A stretch of 64,000 bases of DNA from Proteus columbae (lineage in GTDB: Bacteria > Pseudomonadota > Gammaproteobacteria > Enterobacterales > Enterobacteriaceae), in NCBI RefSeq assembly GCF_009914335.1, contig NZ_CP043925.1, forward strand, positions 1,302,001 to 1,366,000, given 5' to 3'. Positions 1 to 10,190 of this stretch are shown here, piece by piece (the first letter of the stretch is position 1; each line of letters begins with the position of its first letter). Both the position numbers and the translations under genes were made by a program. Below the pieces are notes generated by a model, which was given only the letters and a program-made list of their open reading frames with translations, was not told where the DNA came from and did no database searches.

Positions 1-1281
1 ACCAACAACCATTGGGCTAACACAACATGCGATTGCATAGTCATCGCTGTCGAAGTCAGGACGCATTAAGTCATCATTTTCGTACTGGATTGAAGAAGTA
101 TCGATTGAGACTTTAGCTGCATATTTTTTGAAGTTGATAGGCAGTTGTTCTGACCACAGGATGGTCATGTTTGGTTCTGGTGATGGACCCATTGTGTACA
201 GGGTATTTAAGAAACGGAAAGTATTCTTAGTTACCAGAGTACGGCCATCTAAACCCATACCTGCTAAAGATTCTGTTGCCCAGATTGGGTCACCAGAGAA
301 CAGTTCATCATATTCAGGAGTACGTAAGAAACGAACCATACGTAATTTCATGACTAAGTGGTCAATTAATTCCTGAGCTTGTTCTTCTGTCAGTAAACCT
401 GCTTCAATATCACGTTGGATGTAGATATCTAAGAATGTAGATACACGACCAAATGACATTGCAGCACCGTTTTGAGATTTAACAGCGGCTAAGTAACCGA
501 AGTAAGTCCATTGTACTGCTTCTTTTGCGTTTTGCGCTGGGCGAGAAATATCGTAACCGTATTTCGCAGCCATTTCTTGGATTTGACCTAAAGCAGCGTG
601 CTGCTCTGCGATTTCTTCACGCAGTTGGATAGTCATTTCCAGATCTTCGCCTTTTTCCATTCTTTCTTGTAAAGAGGTGAATTGGGCAAATTTATCTTTA
701 CGCAGGAACTCAATACCATACAGTGCAACACGACGGTAGTCACCGATAATACGACCACGACCATATGCATCTGGTAAACCTGTTAAGATACCAGATTTAC
801 GGCATTTCATGATGTCTGGAGTATAAACATCGAAAACGCCTTGGTTGTGAGTTTTACGGTAATCAGTAAAGATTTTTTTCAGTTCTGGGTCCAGCTCACG
901 GTTGTAAGCGTGGCAAGAACTTTCAACCATACGGATACCACCGAATGGGATGATCGCACGTTTCAGAGGTGCATCAGTCTGTAAACCTACGATTTGTTCT
1001 AAATCTTTAGAGATATAACCCGCATCGTGAGATGTGATAGTTGAAGCAACAGAAGTATCAAAATCAACCGGCGCATGCGTGCGGTTTTCGATTTTGATGC
1101 CTTCCATAACTTGTTCCCAAAGTGTATCAGTTGCTTTAGTGGAACCTGCTAGGAAAGATTCGTCGCCTTCATATGGAGTGTAGTTTTTTTGGATAAAGTC
1201 ACGAACGTTAACATTGTTCTGCCATTCACCTTCAGAAAAACCTTTCCATGCTTCAGCAAATTTTTCATTTAAATCAGACAT
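1..1281 (-). CDS. pflB: Formate acetyltransferase (pyruvate formate-lyase), 3' part outside the window
   Basis: This glycyl-radical enzyme converts pyruvate and CoA to acetyl-CoA and formate during anaerobic growth. The 427 visible residues begin [14 protein letters not shown] and match E. coli PflB throughout. The adjacent catalytic cysteines are present in the motif IACCVSPM at residues 417-424, right at the window edge. The roughly 330 C-terminal residues, including the glycyl-radical loop, lie beyond base 1. The gene follows focA on the minus strand with a 54-bp gap, the usual focA-pflB arrangement, so the two are probably co-transcribed from the FNR-controlled region upstream of focA. 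It is absent from the six-frame list only because its stop codon is outside the window. The identification is firm. Confidence 0.97.
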   Translation of the reverse strand, partial: MSDLNEKFAEAWKGFSEGEWQNNVNVRDFIQKNYTPYEGDESFLAGSTKATDTLWEQVMEGIKIENRTHAPVDFDTSVASTITSHDAGYISKDLEQIVGLQTDAPLKRAIIPFGGIRMVESSCHAYNRELDPELKKIFTDYRKTHNQGVFDVYTPDIMKCRKSGILTGLPDAYGRGRIIGDYRRVALYGIEFLRKDKFAQFTSLQERMEKGEDLEMTIQLREEIAEQHAALGQIQEMAAKYGYDISRPAQNAKEAVQWTYFGYLAAVKSQNGAAMSFGRVSTFLDIYIQRDIEAGLLTEEQAQELIDHLVMKLRMVRFLRTPEYDELFSGDPIWATESLAGMGLDGRTLVTKNTFRFLNTLYTMGPSPEPNMTILWSEQLPINFKKYAAKVSIDTSSIQYENDDLMRPDFDSDDYAIACCVSPMVVG

Positions 1282-1335
1282 GATACTTCTACCTTTTTAC
1301 AATGGAACTTAAGAAATCAGTCATACCTGCGTGGA

Positions 1336-2190
1336 TTAATGTTTATCGCCACGCAGATGCATTAACCAGTATACCAAACCGACTAGGACTGCTCCGCCAA
1401 TAATGTTACCGATAGTGACAGGTAATAAATTGTCAGCGAGGAAATTCGAAACTGTTAAATCCGAAAATTGTTCGGGTGATGCACCTACTTTAGTCCAGAA
1501 TTCTGCGGGTGCAAAATTCTTAATAACAATACCTAAAGGGATAAGGAACATGTTAGCGATACTGTGCTCAAAACCACTAGCAACGAACATACCGATAGGT
1601 AAAATTAATGCAAAGAGTTTATCAATTAGTGTACGACCTGCATAGCTCATCCAAACTGCAAGACAAACCATTAAGTTAGCTAAAATACCTAAACAAACGG
1701 CTTCAATAAAAGTGTGTTCAACTTTATGTTGTGCTGTTTGTAAGACATTAAGCCCCCAAAGCCCATTCGCTGCCATATGCTGACCTGCGAACCACATTAA
1801 GGCGACAAAAAAGAGTGCGCCAACAAAGTTACCAAGATAGACATTTATCCAGTTTGCAAACATTTTGCCCCAAGATATACGTCCAGTTGCTTTAGGAATA
1901 ATAGTAAGAACAGTAGAGGTGAATAAGTCAGCGCCACAAACGACGACGAGCATTAACCCCAGAGAGAAGCAGATCCCACCGACTAATTTAGCCAGCCCAA
2001 ATGGAACAGATGCGGTACCTGTAGTAGCAGTAATATAAAAAACAAAAGCAATTGATATAAACATACCCGCGGTAAATGCAGATAAGTAAGTCGTTGGAAT
2101 ATGTTTATTTGCTTTATAACAACATGCATCATCGGCAACTTTTGCCATATCCGCAGGTGATAATAAATTAAAAGGGCTGTCAGCTTTCAT
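1336..2190 (-). CDS. focA: Formate channel FocA
   Basis: FocA is a pentameric inner-membrane formate/nitrite-transporter-family channel that moves formate made by PflB. The 284 residues match E. coli FocA in length and sequence, starting MKADSPFNLLSPADMAKVADDACCYKA. Six hydrophobic helices are evident, for example around residues 35-55, 65-90, 110-135, 160-180, 190-210 and 250-275. The start is preceded on the minus strand by a purine-rich AAGAGAG ribosome-binding sequence. It is the first gene of the focA-pflB unit. Anaerobic induction is suggested by an FNR-type box about 72 bp upstream of the start codon. Confidence 0.97.
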   Translation of the reverse strand: MKADSPFNLLSPADMAKVADDACCYKANKHIPTTYLSAFTAGMFISIAFVFYITATTGTASVPFGLAKLVGGICFSLGLMLVVVCGADLFTSTVLTIIPKATGRISWGKMFANWINVYLGNFVGALFFVALMWFAGQHMAANGLWGLNVLQTAQHKVEHTFIEAVCLGILANLMVCLAVWMSYAGRTLIDKLFALILPIGMFVASGFEHSIANMFLIPLGIVIKNFAPAEFWTKVGASPEQFSDLTVSNFLADNLLPVTIGNIIGGAVLVGLVYWLMHLRGDKH

Positions 2191-2261
2191 ACTAACACTC
2201 TCTTATATGTTGGAATAATTATAGCACGCAATAATAGTAGCAAAGGGGCTTACTTCTAAAA

Positions 2262-2275
2262 TTGATATGGATCAT
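2262..2275 (-). promoter_or_regulatory. FNR-type binding site upstream of focA
   Basis: The sequence TTGATATGGATCAT matches the FNR consensus TTGAT-N4-ATCAA at nine of ten defined bases. It lies about 72 bp upstream of the focA start. FNR activation of focA-pfl is well established in E. coli. That this copy works the same way is inferred. Confidence 0.75.
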
Positions 2276-2693
2276 GGTCGCTCATTAGAATCCCGTTTTT
2301 AGTGCGTAAAAACCCGCTATTTTGGCTATAACTATTTGATTAATAAAATGAAAAAATTTTTTAAAAATTATCAAAAAATTTTAGACTAGCTGGATAAATA
2401 AAGTAGAAAGTAAATATAAAGTATTATTTAAACCCCGTATGTTAAGAATTAAAAATTAAATTTAACGTCTTATTTACTTTTGTCATAAATATAAACATTA
2501 CTTTATTTGTGGTTAATCTTTAATGATTACTCCAGACATATACCCATTATAAAAATAAGGTTTTTTAATTTTTGAGATCTGGTTAAACAAATAGCAATTT
2601 AAACTATATTTAAGTAATATTCTTAGTGTAAAAGTTCAATATGTATTTATGGTGTCATATTAAATGCCTTAAATCGTCACTTTTGCCATATTT

Positions 2694-2740
2694 TGACAAT
2701 TTTGTCAGATGGCAAATTTGTCATATTGACAAATCTGTCA
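2694..2740. repeat. Cluster of five TGACA/TGTCA motifs forming overlapping palindromes
   Basis: TGACA occurs at 2694-2698 and 2727-2731. TGTCA occurs at 2703-2707, 2719-2723 and 2736-2740. Together they form three near-adjacent inverted repeats: TGACAA-TT-TTGTCA, ATTTGTCA-TAT-TGACAAAT and TTGACA-AATC-TGTCAA. This looks like a multi-site operator for an unidentified regulator. It lies about 500 bp upstream of focA and just beyond the ycaO terminator. Confidence 0.5.
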
Positions 2741-2762
2741 ATATATTATTTTTAGCAAAATA

Positions 2763-2790
2763 AAACACTCTACTTTTCAATAGAGTGTTT
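2763..2790 (-). terminator. Intrinsic terminator of ycaO
   Basis: A perfect 10-bp stem (AAACACTCTA / TAGAGTGTTT) with an 8-nt loop is followed on the minus strand by a T-rich run. It lies about 70 bp past the ycaO stop codon. Confidence 0.8.
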
Positions 2791-2862
2791 CAATTTAAAT
2801 ATGCGCTTATTATTCAGTTAAAATTAATTATTATTTAATAAATAACCTTAAACAAAATAGGT

Positions 2863-4620
2863 TTATTTAGTCGATTGACGTTTTGCTTTCTGTAATTTCT
2901 CATAGGCAGCAAGTAACGACTGATGAACAGGTAAATTAGCTAAATCAGGATCAATAGTTTGTAATCCGTAAAATGCTTGTTTGCCTTGTATTGCATTTAA
3001 GGCTGCTTGTAATGTTTTTTCGCCATACATACGAGAAAATGCGTACATATATTGTTCTGGTTCACGTTCAGTCTCTTGTTGTAATAATAAGAGATTGTGT
3101 AAACAGCGATAATAGTTTTGACGCTCTGGCGTAAATAAAGAAGCATTAAAGTCTTGAGTCCATTCAACCCAAACGAGCGCTTGATCAAGATCGCCCCCCG
3201 CAAGAGCTAACATTGATTTTAATTCACCTACACGCAAATGGCTCCAACCATTATCTTTACCCGGAGCAATACCAATCATCTCTCTGATACGTGTAAAGTC
3301 ATCTAAACCATCTTCATCAAATTGACCAATAAGAGAAAGATACTCTTCTTTAGTGCCTTCGCTCGTTGGTAGAGAAAGAATGGTGTCACGCCAATGTACA
3401 CCCATAATGTTATTGGCTAATTGTAAATCCTCAGCAGGATAAATATCAGATAAGCCCGGTACTAAAATACGGCAAGCGTAAACACCTAGGTGTGAGTAGT
3501 CCATGATATAGACATCTGCATCACACTGCTGGCAAAGTGACATTAAGGTATGGAACTCTTCTTCTGTCGTACCACTGAAGTTCCAGTCAACAAATGCGTA
3601 ATCGGCATCTTTCTTAAATAGATCCCAACTAATTAAACCACTTGAATCAATAAAGTGTGTTTCAAGGTTAGTATGATCACCAACTTCTTCATCATCAAAG
3701 CTTGGCGGATTAAAGACATCGAGATCTTTAAGGCTGCGACCTTGCAATAATTCAGTGACAGTACGCTCTAAAGCCACACCAAAATCAGGGTGAGCACCAA
3801 AAGAGGCAAAACAGGTACCATTTTGTGGGTTGAATAACACGACACAAATAACAGGGAATTGACCGCCTAAAGAGGCATCAAAACTAAAGATTGGGAAACC
3901 TTCTTGCTCTAATGTTTCAATCGCTTCAATAACAGCAGGGTAGCGAGCTAAAACTTCTTTAGGAATTTCAGGTAAGCTAATTCTTTCAGTGATAATGCGA
4001 TTTTTTACATAACGTTCAAAAACTTCAGAAAGCCCTTGAACTCGTGCTTCATTCTTTGTATTTCCCGCTGACATGCCATTAGAAGCATATAAATTAGCAA
4101 TAATGTTTACAGGAATATAAACAGGTTTTTCATCAGATTGACGTATAAATGGCAGAGCACAGATTCCGCGATCATGATTACTTGATTGTAAATCAACTAA
4201 CTCACTACCACATAATTCACCTTCAGGATCATAAAATTCGCGTAAACGCGCATCTAATAAGCCTGCGGGAACAGAATCATCTTCTGTTAGTGGGAACCAT
4301 TTTTCACTTGGATAATGAACAAATTCACCTTCTGCAATATCAGCACCTAACCAGAAATCAGAGAAGAAATAATTGGTTGAAAGACGTTCAAAGTATTCGC
4401 CTAGAGCAGAGGCTAATGCCGCCTTTTTGCTGGCGCCTTTACCGTTAGTAAAACATAAAGGACAATCTTTATCGCGAATATGAACAGACCAAACGTTTGG
4501 AACAGGGTTTAACCATGAAGCTTCTTCAATGTTAAATCCTAAGTCGGTTAATTTTTGCTGAAAGCTAGCGATAGAATCTTCCAGTGCGGCATCTTTGCCA
4601 GGAATAAATGTTTGTGACAT
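2863..4620 (-). CDS. ycaO: Ribosomal protein S12 methylthiotransferase accessory factor YcaO
   Basis: YcaO is linked genetically to RimO-dependent beta-methylthiolation of S12 and is the namesake of the ATP-dependent YcaO cyclodehydratase superfamily. From the start chosen here the protein has 585 residues and begins MSQTFIPGKDAALEDS, aligning end to end with E. coli YcaO (586). The YcaO nucleotide-binding core carries glutamate-rich motifs such as GEYFERLSTN near residue 75 and EVFERYVKN near 200. The C-terminal third looks like a TPR-type helical region. The frame stays open to 4665, adding MCPLTITSKILMKPA, but that extension is absent from the E. coli protein. Neither start has a strong Shine-Dalgarno sequence, so the exact start is uncertain. 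The gene is divergent from ansB. Confidence 0.93.
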   Translation of the reverse strand: MSQTFIPGKDAALEDSIASFQQKLTDLGFNIEEASWLNPVPNVWSVHIRDKDCPLCFTNGKGASKKAALASALGEYFERLSTNYFFSDFWLGADIAEGEFVHYPSEKWFPLTEDDSVPAGLLDARLREFYDPEGELCGSELVDLQSSNHDRGICALPFIRQSDEKPVYIPVNIIANLYASNGMSAGNTKNEARVQGLSEVFERYVKNRIITERISLPEIPKEVLARYPAVIEAIETLEQEGFPIFSFDASLGGQFPVICVVLFNPQNGTCFASFGAHPDFGVALERTVTELLQGRSLKDLDVFNPPSFDDEEVGDHTNLETHFIDSSGLISWDLFKKDADYAFVDWNFSGTTEEEFHTLMSLCQQCDADVYIMDYSHLGVYACRILVPGLSDIYPAEDLQLANNIMGVHWRDTILSLPTSEGTKEEYLSLIGQFDEDGLDDFTRIREMIGIAPGKDNGWSHLRVGELKSMLALAGGDLDQALVWVEWTQDFNASLFTPERQNYYRCLHNLLLLQQETEREPEQYMYAFSRMYGEKTLQAALNAIQGKQAFYGLQTIDPDLANLPVHQSLLAAYEKLQKAKRQSTK

Positions 4621-4850
4621 GGCAGGTTTCATCAATATTTTGCTGGTGATAGTTAGGGGGCACATGATACTGAAATCCCCTGTAATGCACTAACGATTTC
4701 TTATGACGAAAAATAACTAACTATATAGAAACCTCATTATTTATTTGATATATGAGTTTTTTTAATAAATTCGTTTGATTTATCACGGAATTGATAATTA
4801 AAAATCATCATAATTAGATTTATTTATTAATTCATAAGGGATCGAAAAAA

Positions 4851-5888
4851 ATGATGAAGAAAACATTGCTTGCCAGTTTGTTAGCTGTAATCAGTGGTTC
4901 TGTTTTCGCTTTGCCTAATGTCACTATTCTTGCAACAGGTGGAACGATTGCAGGCGGCGGTGATTCAGCAACACAGTCTAGCTATACGGCAGGTAAATTA
5001 GGCATTGATGTGTTGATCAATGCAGTGCCTGAAGCGAAGCAAGTGGCTAATTTAAAAGGTGAGCAAGTCGTTAATATCGGTTCTCAAGATATGAATGACC
5101 AAGTTTGGTTAAAACTCGCTAAAAAAATTAATGAAGATTGCGATAAAACCGACGGATTCGTGATAACACATGGTACTGATACCATGGAGGAAACAGCTTA
5201 TTTTCTTGATTTAACAACTGCTTGTAAAAAACCTGTTGTAATGGTAGGTGCAATGCGTCCTGCTACGGCATTAGGCGCTGAAGGCCCTTTAAACTTATTT
5301 AATGCGGTTGTGATTGCCAGTGATAAAGCCTCTGAAAATCGTGGTGTGTTAGTCACTATGAATAACGCGGTGATTAGTGGTAAAGACGTTGTTAAAATGA
5401 ATACTACTGAAGTACAAGCATTCCAGCCTGTTAACGCAGGTGCTCAAGGTTATGTGCATAACGGTAAGGTTCATTATTATACTGCGGCATTGCCTCGTGC
5501 AGATAAAGCCGCATTTGATGTGAGCAAACTAACCGAATTGCCAAAAGTTGGTATTGTTTATAACTACTCCAATGCGTCTGATTTACCAGCAAAAGCCTTT
5601 ATTGATAATGGCTACAAAGGTATTGTTAGTGCTGGTGTAGGTAACGGTAACTTATATACTGATATTTTTAATACCTTAGCTGATGGCGCGAAAAAAGGTG
5701 TTGCAGTGGTTCGTGCAAGCCGTGTGCCAGTAGGATTTACCACCCAAAATGGTGAAGTAGATGATGCAAAATATGGCTTTATCGCGTCAGAGCGCTTAAA
5801 CCCACAAAAAGCGAGAGTGTTATTACAGTTATCACTGACTGAAACTCAAGATCCTGCAAAAATTCAAGAAAATTTTGAAAAGTATTAA
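4851..5888 (+). CDS. ansB: Periplasmic L-asparaginase, type II
   Basis: This enzyme hydrolyses L-asparagine to aspartate and ammonia in the periplasm. The 345 residues start with a clear Sec signal peptide (MMKKTLLASLLAVISGSVFA), with cleavage expected after residue 20. The catalytic threonine lies in ATGGTIAGG at residue 32. The second conserved motif HGTDTMEET places Thr109 and Asp110 at mature positions 89 and 90, as in E. coli AnsB. A ribosome-binding AAGGG lies 10 nt before the first of two tandem ATG codons (4851 and 4854), so either could be used. The gene stands alone between divergent ycaO and a convergent transporter gene. In E. coli ansB is elsewhere, so this is a local gene-order difference. 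I did not find a convincing CRP or FNR site upstream. Confidence 0.95.
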   Translation: MMKKTLLASLLAVISGSVFALPNVTILATGGTIAGGGDSATQSSYTAGKLGIDVLINAVPEAKQVANLKGEQVVNIGSQDMNDQVWLKLAKKINEDCDKTDGFVITHGTDTMEETAYFLDLTTACKKPVVMVGAMRPATALGAEGPLNLFNAVVIASDKASENRGVLVTMNNAVISGKDVVKMNTTEVQAFQPVNAGAQGYVHNGKVHYYTAALPRADKAAFDVSKLTELPKVGIVYNYSNASDLPAKAFIDNGYKGIVSAGVGNGNLYTDIFNTLADGAKKGVAVVRASRVPVGFTTQNGEVDDAKYGFIASERLNPQKARVLLQLSLTETQDPAKIQENFEKY

Positions 5889-5908
5889 GTTAAACTAGTC
5901 TAAATAAT

Positions 5909-5936
5909 AACAAGGCCTCATTCGTGAGGCTTTGTT
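5909..5936. terminator. Bidirectional intrinsic terminator between ansB and the MFS gene
   Basis: AACAAGGCCTCA and TGAGGCTTTGTT form a 12-bp stem (one G-T pair) around a TTCG tetraloop. It sits between convergent genes and can serve both. Confidence 0.85.
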
Positions 5937-5958
5937 ATATTAAAAAATCACATCATAT

Positions 5959-7392
5959 TCATTGATTCTTTTTAGCGCTAGATACCACAACTTTCGCTGT
6001 AAAAAACGCCACAAACGGCGTAAAAGCAAACACAATAAACAGCCAATGTGCAGCATTTTGCGCGCCAAGAATACCTCCTGGATCTGTTAACCCTGCCATA
6101 TTAACCACAGTCCCTGAAATAGATGCACCGACAGCTGTTGAAAACAATTGGATAGTGGTAATGGATGTTGCCGCTTTTTGAGCTTCTTGTCCCTGAGAAA
6201 CGTGTAAAACACGGGTTAAATAATGAGGCCATGCCATACCAATTCCGGCACCTGTAAAAAAGAGAGCGATACAAATAATGATAATCTGCCCATAAGGTAC
6301 GGTTAAAACATTAGAGATAAATAAACCGAGGATCACAATGGCTGAAAAATTAATCATTGGGCCAAAATGCATTAACCGCTGTGCAGTAGATTGTTTACTT
6401 GATGAAGACATAATGGCAGAGAAAGACCAACCCGCACCAACCAATGCCGCTAAATAACCTGAAAGTAGTGGGGTAACATTATGGATAATTTGCAAGAAAT
6501 AGGGCACAAAGACTTCTGTTTGTACACTAATCCCTAATAAAGCCATTGTGAGATATATGGGTGCTAACGGTGCAGAAAAAGAAAATGTCCCTTTAGGAAA
6601 TAAGCCATCATTTGATTTTTTATCAATATTGACTAACAGGAGAATAAAGATAAAAGCAAATACAAAGGATAAGGCGTTATATAAAATAACGTTATAAAGA
6701 CTACCAATAGAAATAGATAATACAGCAAGCATTAATAAAATAAGTTGTTGATAAGGTAATGGCGTTTTCGCGACGATATTATCGGCATTATTTTCGGTAG
6801 GAAGAATAGTAAATAATAAAATAGCGTAAGGAATACCTACAAATAAAATAGACCAAAATGCACCGCGCCAAACATCATATTCAGCAAATATTCCCCCTAG
6901 TGCAGGACCTAATAGTGTCGATATTCCCCACATGCTAGACATTAATGCCATGGCTCTAGACCAAAGAGGTTGAGGAAACATCACTCGGACTAAAGAGTAA
7001 GCAAGTGCCAGCAACATTCCTCCGCCAGCTCCTTGAATAAATCGCCCTAAAAGTAATATCTGCATTGAGGGTGCTGTCGCACAAATAACAGAACCTGCTA
7101 AAAAGCAAATTGTGGCAAAAAGATAACTATTGCGGGGTGCAAGTACGCTCAGTAATCGAGAAGTTAATGCAGAAGAGAGAATTGAAGCCAGAATAAAAAC
7201 AGTGGTGTTCCATGCATATAAATTAAGTCCACCAATATCACGTACAATTGAAGGTAGCGTTGTGATTGTAATATAGACATTAATTGCGTGTAATGCGACA
7301 CCTCCTGCTAAAGCGAGCGATTTTAGACTATTTTTTCCATGAAGAAGCATTCCCCAGCTCGCTTCTTCTTTTTTATTTACACTCCCCGACAT
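5959..7392 (-). CDS. MFS drug-efflux-like transporter
   Basis: The 477-residue protein is almost entirely hydrophobic helices, about 12-14 by eye. It has the family signature GRFIQGAGGGMLLALAYSLVR around residues 117-137 and a second motif, GPALGGIFAEYDVWRGAFW, around 162-180, typical of drug:proton antiporters. The substrate cannot be read from sequence. It is a single-gene unit convergent with ansB and divergent from serC. It is not part of the E. coli gene order here. The start at 7392 gives MSGSVNKKEEASWG and lies about 135 bp from the serC start, leaving room for divergent promoters. I do not recognise a specific gene name. Confidence 0.85.
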   Translation of the reverse strand: MSGSVNKKEEASWGMLLHGKNSLKSLALAGGVALHAINVYITITTLPSIVRDIGGLNLYAWNTTVFILASILSSALTSRLLSVLAPRNSYLFATICFLAGSVICATAPSMQILLLGRFIQGAGGGMLLALAYSLVRVMFPQPLWSRAMALMSSMWGISTLLGPALGGIFAEYDVWRGAFWSILFVGIPYAILLFTILPTENNADNIVAKTPLPYQQLILLMLAVLSISIGSLYNVILYNALSFVFAFIFILLLVNIDKKSNDGLFPKGTFSFSAPLAPIYLTMALLGISVQTEVFVPYFLQIIHNVTPLLSGYLAALVGAGWSFSAIMSSSSKQSTAQRLMHFGPMINFSAIVILGLFISNVLTVPYGQIIIICIALFFTGAGIGMAWPHYLTRVLHVSQGQEAQKAATSITTIQLFSTAVGASISGTVVNMAGLTDPGGILGAQNAAHWLFIVFAFTPFVAFFTAKVVVSSAKKNQ

Positions 7393-7528
7393 AAAACACT
7401 CCTAACCATTATTTTTATGTTCTGCATATTATGCGTTAGTTCACAATAATCATTGCGCCAATTTAACGGGAATGATACAACCGATAAAGGTCATTTTGTA
7501 AAAACATATTCAGATAGGGTGAATTTGA

Positions 7529-8617
7529 ATGAGTCAGGTATATAACTTTAGTGCAGGTCCGGCTATGTTACCGGCAGAAGTCCTTCGTCGTGCAGAATTA
7601 GAATTATGCAACTGGCATGAACTTGGGCGTTCGGTTATGGAAATTAGCCACCGCAGTAAAGAGTTTCTTGAGGTTGCTCATCAGGCAGAACAAGATCTTC
7701 GCGATCTTCTCAATGTGCCAGAAAACTATAAAATTCTTTTTTGCCACGGTGGTGCTCGTGGCCATTTTGCTGCTTTACCTCTCAATTTATTAGGCGATAA
7801 AGCAAGCGCTGATTATATTGATGGTGGTTATTGGGCTAAAAGTGCAGCCGAAGAAGCTGAAAAATATTGTTCGCCGAATATCATTAAAATTAAAACAGAA
7901 GTTGATGGCAAAATTGGCGTTAAGCCAATGAAAGAGTGGCAATTAAGTGCTGATGCTGCTTATGTGCATTATTGCCCAAATGAAACCATTGATGGTATTG
8001 CCATTCATGAAGAGCCAGATTTTGATGACAGCAAAATTGTTATTGCTGACTATTCATCTTCTATTTTATCTCAACCGATAGATGTTAGCCGTTTTGGTGT
8101 TATCTACGCGGGTGCACAAAAGAATATTGGTCCTGCGGGTTTAACGATTGTCATTATTCGTGAAGATCTATTAGGTAAAGCGCGTAAAGAAACGCCTTCC
8201 GTGTTCGATTACACTGTGCTTGCTGAAAATGATTCCATGTTTAATACACCACCTACCTTTGCTTGGTATTTATCAGGTATGGTCTTTAAATGGCTGAAAG
8301 AGCAAGGTGGTTTGCAAGAGATGGCAAAACGTAACTATGAAAAAGCAGCGCTTCTTTATAGTGCAATTGATAATAGTGATTTCTATATCAATCGTGTTGC
8401 CACAGAGAATCGTTCACTAATGAATGTACCTTTCCAAATGTCTTCTCCTGAGTTGGATTCTGTATTCCTAAAAGAGGCAGAAGCACAAGGTTTAGTCGCA
8501 TTAAAAGGTCACCGTGTATCAGGTGGTATGCGTGCTTCAATTTATAACGCAATGCCATTGGAAGGTGTTCAAGCATTAGTTGACTTTATGGCTGATTTTG
8601 AACGTCGCCATGCGTAA
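7529..8617 (+). CDS. serC: Phosphoserine aminotransferase
   Basis: SerC is a PLP enzyme that transaminates 3-phosphohydroxypyruvate to phosphoserine and acts similarly in pyridoxal phosphate synthesis. The protein has 362 residues, the same length as E. coli SerC, starting [19 protein letters not shown]. The PLP-binding lysine is in [13 protein letters not shown] near residue 198. An AGGGTG ribosome-binding sequence lies just upstream. In E. coli serC and aroA form one operon. Here a strong intrinsic terminator and a 196-bp gap separate them. Confidence 0.97.
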   Translation: MSQVYNFSAGPAMLPAEVLRRAELELCNWHELGRSVMEISHRSKEFLEVAHQAEQDLRDLLNVPENYKILFCHGGARGHFAALPLNLLGDKASADYIDGGYWAKSAAEEAEKYCSPNIIKIKTEVDGKIGVKPMKEWQLSADAAYVHYCPNETIDGIAIHEEPDFDDSKIVIADYSSSILSQPIDVSRFGVIYAGAQKNIGPAGLTIVIIREDLLGKARKETPSVFDYTVLAENDSMFNTPPTFAWYLSGMVFKWLKEQGGLQEMAKRNYEKAALLYSAIDNSDFYINRVATENRSLMNVPFQMSSPELDSVFLKEAEAQGLVALKGHRVSGGMRASIYNAMPLEGVQALVDFMADFERRHA

Positions 8618-8631
8618 TAAATAAAATTTAG

Positions 8632-8668
8632 AATAAGAAAGCCTGCTTAACATACAGGTTTTCTTATT
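8632..8668 (+). terminator. Intrinsic terminator after serC
   Basis: AATAAGAAAGCCTG pairs with CAGGTTTTCTTATT in a 14-bp stem with one G-T pair and a 9-nt loop. It starts 14 bp after the serC stop codon and should cut most read-through into aroA. Confidence 0.75.
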
Positions 8669-8813
8669 TATTCAATATTCAAGATGTTAATAATTAAAAT
8701 TGAATTACTTAGTGCAGAATTAATAAATAAAAATATAAGTATCTAAATAATTTTATATTTAATCAAATAACATCCCTCTTAATTTATTTGTCTATTGGAG
8801 TTTTTACCTGTTT

Positions 8814-10100
8814 ATGGAATCGTTAACATTACAACCTATCGCTCATATCGAAGGTGTTATTAATTTACCAGGATCAAAAAGTGTCTCTAACCGTGCGTTG
8901 TTATTAGCGGCTTTAGCTAAAGGTAAAACTCGTCTAACCAACTTATTAGATAGTGATGATATTCGTCATATGCTTAATGCATTAAAAGCGTTAGGTGTGC
9001 AATATCAATTATCAAATAACAATACGGTATGTGATATTGAAGGGCTAGAGGGAAAGTTTAAAACCAATTCGCCATTAGAGCTCTTTTTAGGTAATGCAGG
9101 TACAGCAATGCGCCCATTAGCGGCTGCATTAAGTCTTGGTGAGCACGATATTATTCTTACGGGTGAACCTCGTATGAAAGAGCGTCCAATTGGGCATTTA
9201 GTTGACGCTTTACGCCAAGGTGGCGCAAAAATTGACTACCTTGAACAGGCAGATTATCCGCCAATTCGCCTATGTGGTGGTTTTTTAGGTGGTAATGTTG
9301 AGGTTGATGGGCGTGTTTCTAGCCAATTTTTGACTGCATTATTAATGACGGCACCTTTAGCTGAGCAAGATACGATTATCACCATTAAAGGCGAATTAGT
9401 ATCAAAACCTTACATTGATATTACCTTAGCATTAATTAATACCTTTGGTGGAAAAATTGAAAACCAAGACTACCAACGCTTTGTTATAAAAGGTGGACAG
9501 CAATATCAATCACCAGAAAAGTACCTTGTAGAAGGTGATGCTTCATCTGCTTCTTACTTTTTAGCCGCTGCTGCCATTAAAGGTGGCACTGTACGAGTTA
9601 CAGGTATAGGTAAAAATAGCTTACAAGGGGATATCCATTTTGCTTCTGTGCTTGAAAAAATGGGCGCAAAAGTACGCTGGGGTGATGACTATATAGAGTG
9701 TGAGCGTGGAACGTTAAAAGGCATTGATATGGATATGAATACTATCCCTGATGCAGCAATGACCATTGCTACCACGGCACTTTTTGCTGAAGGTGAGACT
9801 GTTATCCGTAATATCTATAACTGGCGTGTAAAAGAAACTGACCGATTAGCGGCAATGGCAGCAGAGTTACAAAAAGTGGGTGCGATAGTTGAAGAAGGGC
9901 ACGACTACTTAAAAGTAACGCCACCAAAACAGTTAACCACTGCGAATATCGAAACTTATAATGATCACCGCATTGCGATGTGTTTTTCGCTGGTGGCACT
10001 TTCAGATACGCCAATTACTATTCTTGATCCAGGATGTACTGCAAAAACCTTCCCTGATTATTTTGAGAAATTAGAAACACTTTCTCAACGTAATAATTAA
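8814..10100 (+). CDS. aroA: 3-phosphoshikimate 1-carboxyvinyltransferase (EPSP synthase)
   Basis: AroA joins phosphoenolpyruvate to shikimate-3-phosphate in aromatic amino acid synthesis. The 428 residues align over full length with E. coli AroA. Conserved segments include [17 protein letters not shown] near residue 20, the PEP-binding [10 protein letters not shown] near 96 with the glycine and proline of sensitive class I enzymes intact, and [12 protein letters not shown] near 344. Because of the terminator after serC the gene presumably has its own promoter in the AT-rich 8669-8813 segment, although no clear -10/-35 pair stands out. Confidence 0.97.
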   Translation: MESLTLQPIAHIEGVINLPGSKSVSNRALLLAALAKGKTRLTNLLDSDDIRHMLNALKALGVQYQLSNNNTVCDIEGLEGKFKTNSPLELFLGNAGTAMRPLAAALSLGEHDIILTGEPRMKERPIGHLVDALRQGGAKIDYLEQADYPPIRLCGGFLGGNVEVDGRVSSQFLTALLMTAPLAEQDTIITIKGELVSKPYIDITLALINTFGGKIENQDYQRFVIKGGQQYQSPEKYLVEGDASSASYFLAAAAIKGGTVRVTGIGKNSLQGDIHFASVLEKMGAKVRWGDDYIECERGTLKGIDMDMNTIPDAAMTIATTALFAEGETVIRNIYNWRVKETDRLAAMAAELQKVGAIVEEGHDYLKVTPPKQLTTANIETYNDHRIAMCFSLVALSDTPITILDPGCTAKTFPDYFEKLETLSQRNN

Positions 10101-10143
10101 TGTGAAAATCATTAATTAAAATGAGTCAAAATTAAATCAATTA

Positions 10144-10190
10144 AATCGGTAGTATTGGACTTTTTGAAGAACAATACTGCCGATTTTTTA
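10144..10190 (+). terminator. Intrinsic terminator of aroA
   Basis: AATCGGTAGTATTG and CAATACTGCCGATT form a 14-bp stem with one G-T pair, followed directly by a T run. Confidence 0.85.

Larger units (their letters stand above)
2191..2862. other. Long AT-rich intergenic region between ycaO and focA
   Basis: No credible gene lies here. The region is strongly AT-rich and holds an FNR box near focA, a cluster of TGACA/TGTCA motifs at 2694-2740 and the ycaO terminator at 2763-2790. In E. coli the focA-pfl operon has several promoters spread over a long upstream region, so the length fits a complex anaerobic control region. No individual promoter can be assigned with confidence. Confidence 0.6.

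Noticed and set aside
4741..4815. Possible FNR/CRP site upstream of ansB
   Set aside because: TTGAT and TCA half sites are present, but the spacings (4 and 10 instead of 6 between TGA and TCA) do not fit either consensus.
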